From: Heterorhizobium halophytocola
Lineage (GTDB): Bacteria; Pseudomonadota; Alphaproteobacteria; Rhizobiales; Rhizobiaceae
Assembly (NCBI RefSeq): GCF_017873095.1
Contig: NZ_JAGGJU010000010.1
Coordinates: 186,001-250,000 of the forward strand
Direction: 5' to 3'
DNA length: 64,000 nucleotides
Part shown: in pieces, positions 61,770 to 64,000 of the stretch
Position numbering within the stretch: position 1 is the stretch's first letter
Layout: the number at the start of each line of letters is the position of its first letter
Notes under the pieces: generated by a model
The model's database searches: none
What the model was told of the DNA's origin: nothing
The model's input: the letters and a program-made list of their open reading frames with translations, nothing else
Program-made: the position numbers and the translations under genes

Positions 61770-63056
61770 TCAGTGTTTTCCCACCGGCTTCGCCTTTTCC
61801 CAGCCAAGCCGCGGCGGCGGATCAACGAAGGCTCCCGGCTCGTTGACGAGCCCGTTGCGGACACGACGAACGATTTCCGAGACGGCAGCGATCTTGCCTT
61901 GCGCGTCATAGAAGTTCCCCTTTACCTGGATGGTCGCCGCCATCGCCCGCACCAATTGATTGACCAGCGGCTGATCGACAGGGCTCGGACTTGTCCAGAA
62001 TTCGTCCAGACTTCCCTGGTGTGTGAGCCCCGGCACATCGTATATCGCGCCGCCGAGGACGATCGTCGGCTTCAGAGCCCTCAGGCTGTGAACGCCGACC
62101 GTTGAGTTCACGACGACCACACCCGTCGAATGCTTCAGGATGGCATTGAGGTTGCCCTGCTCGAAAAACTTCACCCGCTCCGCCACGCCATGCCTTTCGG
62201 CGATTGTCCGAACCCTCTTGCCCCAGCGCTCCAGGCCATTATCCAGGGGATGCTGCTTGATCAACAAATGGGTGTCAGGGCTTGCATGCAAAGCGAAAGA
62301 CGCAATCACCTCCTCCAGCATATCTGCGAGGTGGCGATAGCGAGAGTTGGCTCGTATCTGGTAGTCGCTCTGGATTTGCAAGGCGACGAGGAAAAACGGC
62401 GAAAGCCCGTCGGCAAGGTCCTCGCTCTGGAGCTTGGCCGGCGATGAAAAGGCCCGAACCACCCATGGCAGGTAGTCGACAAGCGCAGAGTAATATTTGT
62501 CGTCCTTGTAAAACGGAAAGAAGGGCCGGCCGAAATAGGCGAAGAGGTTATAGACGACTTCGTTGAAAGCCTCCTGGCCGAAAGTATGCTGGTAGCGAAC
62601 CTCCAGGTCGACCGGCGGCGCGGTCTTGGCAATCTGCGCAATTTTTGCGGGGTCACTCGGAAAATGGGAAAACCGTCCCATGCCGTCGCGTTCCAGCGTG
62701 AGCCAGTCGGGCCGCAGATAGCCGTGTTCCACCGCGTGACACCGGACACCAAGCCTCCCCCCGATCTCGGCCGCGACCCGGTGATAGGGAAGCTGGTCGG
62801 CGTAATAGAGAATGTCGGTGATTTTCTTTTGCCGGATCAGCGCTTCCAGGAAGGCCGGCCATTGCCTGAACGTCCGACGATATTGGATGGCTCCGGCCTT
62901 GCGCCAGTAGAGCTGGTCTCCCAGAGAAAAATTGACGCGATGCGTCGCCACGCCCTGGCGCTCGAACTCGTCTGCCAGTTCACGCCAGAAGATCGATGGC
63001 GGACCTTGCAGGAAGAGAACTGCGGACTCGGATGTGCTCCGGGTGTGATCAGACAT
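61770..63056 (-). CDS. Capsule polysaccharide protein, KpsS/RkpJ-like
   Basis: The 428-residue protein is a KpsS-type capsule protein, a family that includes the Kdo transferases which build the poly-Kdo linker on phosphatidylglycerol in the cytoplasm. Family blocks are LFLQGPPSIFWREL at the N-terminus, YYADQLPYHRVA, CHAVEHGYLRPDWLT, LLIKQHPLDNG and VVVNSTVGVHSL. It is transcribed towards the OPX gene, 141 bases upstream of it, and is divergent from a second protein of the same family. The ribosome-binding site is weak. Confidence 0.88.
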   Translation of the reverse strand: MSDHTRSTSESAVLFLQGPPSIFWRELADEFERQGVATHRVNFSLGDQLYWRKAGAIQYRRTFRQWPAFLEALIRQKKITDILYYADQLPYHRVAAEIGGRLGVRCHAVEHGYLRPDWLTLERDGMGRFSHFPSDPAKIAQIAKTAPPVDLEVRYQHTFGQEAFNEVVYNLFAYFGRPFFPFYKDDKYYSALVDYLPWVVRAFSSPAKLQSEDLADGLSPFFLVALQIQSDYQIRANSRYRHLADMLEEVIASFALHASPDTHLLIKQHPLDNGLERWGKRVRTIAERHGVAERVKFFEQGNLNAILKHSTGVVVVNSTVGVHSLRALKPTIVLGGAIYDVPGLTHQGSLDEFWTSPSPVDQPLVNQLVRAMAATIQVKGNFYDAQGKIAAVSEIVRRVRNGLVNEPGAFVDPPPRLGWEKAKPVGKH

Positions 63057-63084
63057 CGAAAAGGATAACTCTAAAGGGCATATG

Positions 63085-63137
63085 GTGTCCGCTACCAGTC
63101 GTATTTGCCTCGCAAGGCTTTGCGACTATAAGGACAC
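63085..63137. promoter_or_regulatory. Nested stem-loop in the divergent capsule promoter region
   Basis: Three nested paired blocks, GTGTCC/GGACAC, AGTCG/CGACT and GCCT/AGGC, with a CGCA loop and two internal loops, form a 53-base imperfect hairpin. A second short repeat, TCGAAA-N5-TTTCGA, lies at 63143-63159, nine bases before the right-hand start codon. The two together fill most of the 112-base spacer. Confidence 0.45.
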
Positions 63138-63168
63138 TCATCTCGAAAACAAGTTTCGACCCGCCATC

Positions 63169-64000
63169 ATGCGACGTTTGTCCCTACTCCTTCTGCAAGG
63201 ACCGGCCTCTCCCTTTTTGAAGGAGGTGGCGAAGCGTGTCGAAAACGGCGGCGGCCAAGTCTACAAAATCAATGTCAGTATCGGCGATGCCGTCTTCTGG
63301 TCGCCGCGGGGCGCCGACTGGTTCAAGGGCAAGGACACCGATTGGCCCACCTTTCTAAGAGGCTATATCCGGCAAAATGCCATCACCGACATCCTGATGC
63401 TGGGAGACGGCCGCCCGAGACATGCCGCTGCCGTGGACATCGCCAGAGAACTCGGCGTGAAGGCCCATATCTTCGAGCATGGCTATCTGCGGCCCGACTG
63501 GCTGACGATCGAACCCTTCGGCATGTCGAGTGAATCGCTGTTCCCCGATCAGCCAAGCGAGATCCGCGCTTTGGCAGCGCGGGCCGTCCCTCCGCCGCCG
63601 CATGCGCCGTTCCGCTACAGCTTCCTGACCTATGCCCTTTTTGATCTCGCCTATCACCTGCCCAATGTCTTCCTCGGCTGGCTCGTGCATCCACACTACA
63701 CGACGCATGGCGCGGTACACCCACTCGTCGAATATGCCGGATGGCTTGGCAAGGCCTTCAGCCGTTCGCGCCGGCGTCGCGTGGCAGCGGAACGCGCGGC
63801 GCGTTACCTGTCGGATGGCAGTGCGTATTATCTCTTTCCGCTACAGCTTCCAGGCGATTATCAGATCCTTCGCCATGCACCGATCGGCGATCATTTCAAG
63901 ATCGTCGAGGCCGTCATTCGCTCCTTCGCCCGATCTGCTCCGGGCAGAACACGGCTCCTTTTCAAGATACATCCGATCGACAACGGCCTGTCGGACTGGG
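63169..64000 (+). CDS. Second KpsS-like capsule protein (cut by window end)
   Basis: An open frame of at least 277 codons runs off the right edge. It is clearly a paralogue of the neighbouring divergent gene: the blocks LLLLQGPASPFLKEV, GDGRPRHAAAVDIA, HIFEHGYLRPDWLTIEP and LLFKIHPIDNGLSDW match at the same places. It has an insertion of about 20-30 residues in the middle (HPHYTTHGAVHPLVEYAGW region). The ATG at 63169 is the only upstream start and lacks a good ribosome-binding site; a TTG three codons later is possible. It is probably a Kdo-linker or polysaccharide chain enzyme like KpsS/KpsC. Confidence 0.85.
   Translation, partial: MRRLSLLLLQGPASPFLKEVAKRVENGGGQVYKINVSIGDAVFWSPRGADWFKGKDTDWPTFLRGYIRQNAITDILMLGDGRPRHAAAVDIARELGVKAHIFEHGYLRPDWLTIEPFGMSSESLFPDQPSEIRALAARAVPPPPHAPFRYSFLTYALFDLAYHLPNVFLGWLVHPHYTTHGAVHPLVEYAGWLGKAFSRSRRRRVAAERAARYLSDGSAYYLFPLQLPGDYQILRHAPIGDHFKIVEAVIRSFARSAPGRTRLLFKIHPIDNGLSDW

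Overview
The window is a GC-rich, gene-dense stretch of chromosomal housekeeping DNA from an alphaproteobacterium, almost certainly a member of the Rhizobiaceae (Rhizobium/Agrobacterium/Sinorhizobium-like). The evidence is the F1-only ATP synthase operon atpHAGDC, the order mdh-sucCDAB-(MAPEG)-(SDR)-lpdA followed at a short distance by sdhCDAB, an Omp19/Inh lipoprotein, an alphaproteobacterial Mic60 gene tied to hemC-hemD-hemY, and Rkp/Kps-type capsule genes at the right edge. I cannot name genus or species from the sequence alone. No rRNA, tRNA, CRISPR array, insertion sequence or prophage was seen, and no intergenic gap exceeds about 300 bases.

Layout. 1-6.6 kb: a LysR regulator convergent with the F1 ATP synthase operon, then a small membrane protein. 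6.7-12.7 kb: priA, a lysophospholipid-type acyltransferase, tyrosine recombinase xerC, a TraB/GumN protein and a cytochrome b561. 12.8-23.2 kb: the large minus-strand TCA operon mdh-sucC-sucD-sucA-sucB-MAPEG-SDR-lpdA, which supplies both specific subunits and the E3 of 2-oxoglutarate dehydrogenase, succinyl-CoA synthetase and malate dehydrogenase. 23.2-28.6 kb: zapE, an Omp19-like lipoprotein and sdhCDAB. Together with the ATP synthase genes this makes the left half a respiration and energy-conservation block.

28.8-34.6 kb: a small His-rich secreted protein, then a minus-strand operon tsaD-gpsA-yciI-EVE-methyltransferase (the last a close look-alike of the ETF-beta lysine methyltransferase METTL20), divergent from hemC-hemD. 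34.7-38.2 kb: mic60-hemY-terB. 38.2-44.2 kb: an MFS transporter, yggT-yggU, inorganic pyrophosphatase, a secreted unknown, a GNAT acetyltransferase and typA/bipA. 44.4-49.6 kb: a Tat-exported PhoD phosphatase, an M3 oligopeptidase and argG. 49.8-56.1 kb: SDR, LysE-type exporter, rlmN, IalB-like protein, YkvA-like protein, pterin carbinolamine dehydratase, low-molecular-weight phosphatase, thpR and a TesA-type esterase divergent from a YbbA-YbbP ABC transporter. 59.6-60.3 kb: a Bax-inhibitor-1/YbhL membrane protein behind a probable ybhL leader RNA. 60.4-64 kb: the edge of a capsule locus, with an OPX outer-membrane lipoprotein and two divergently transcribed KpsS-like proteins, the second cut by the window end.

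Nothing here looks like an intact, previously undescribed multi-gene system. The most rewarding leads are regulatory or small-scale: a strongly structured sucD-sucA spacer, a perfect palindrome upstream of mdh, a ppa terminator embedded in the convergent yggU coding sequence, the structured divergent region between two capsule genes, an intergenic terminator-free tail overlap of thpR with a phosphatase gene, and the conserved-looking tsaD-gpsA-yciI-EVE-KMT operon.
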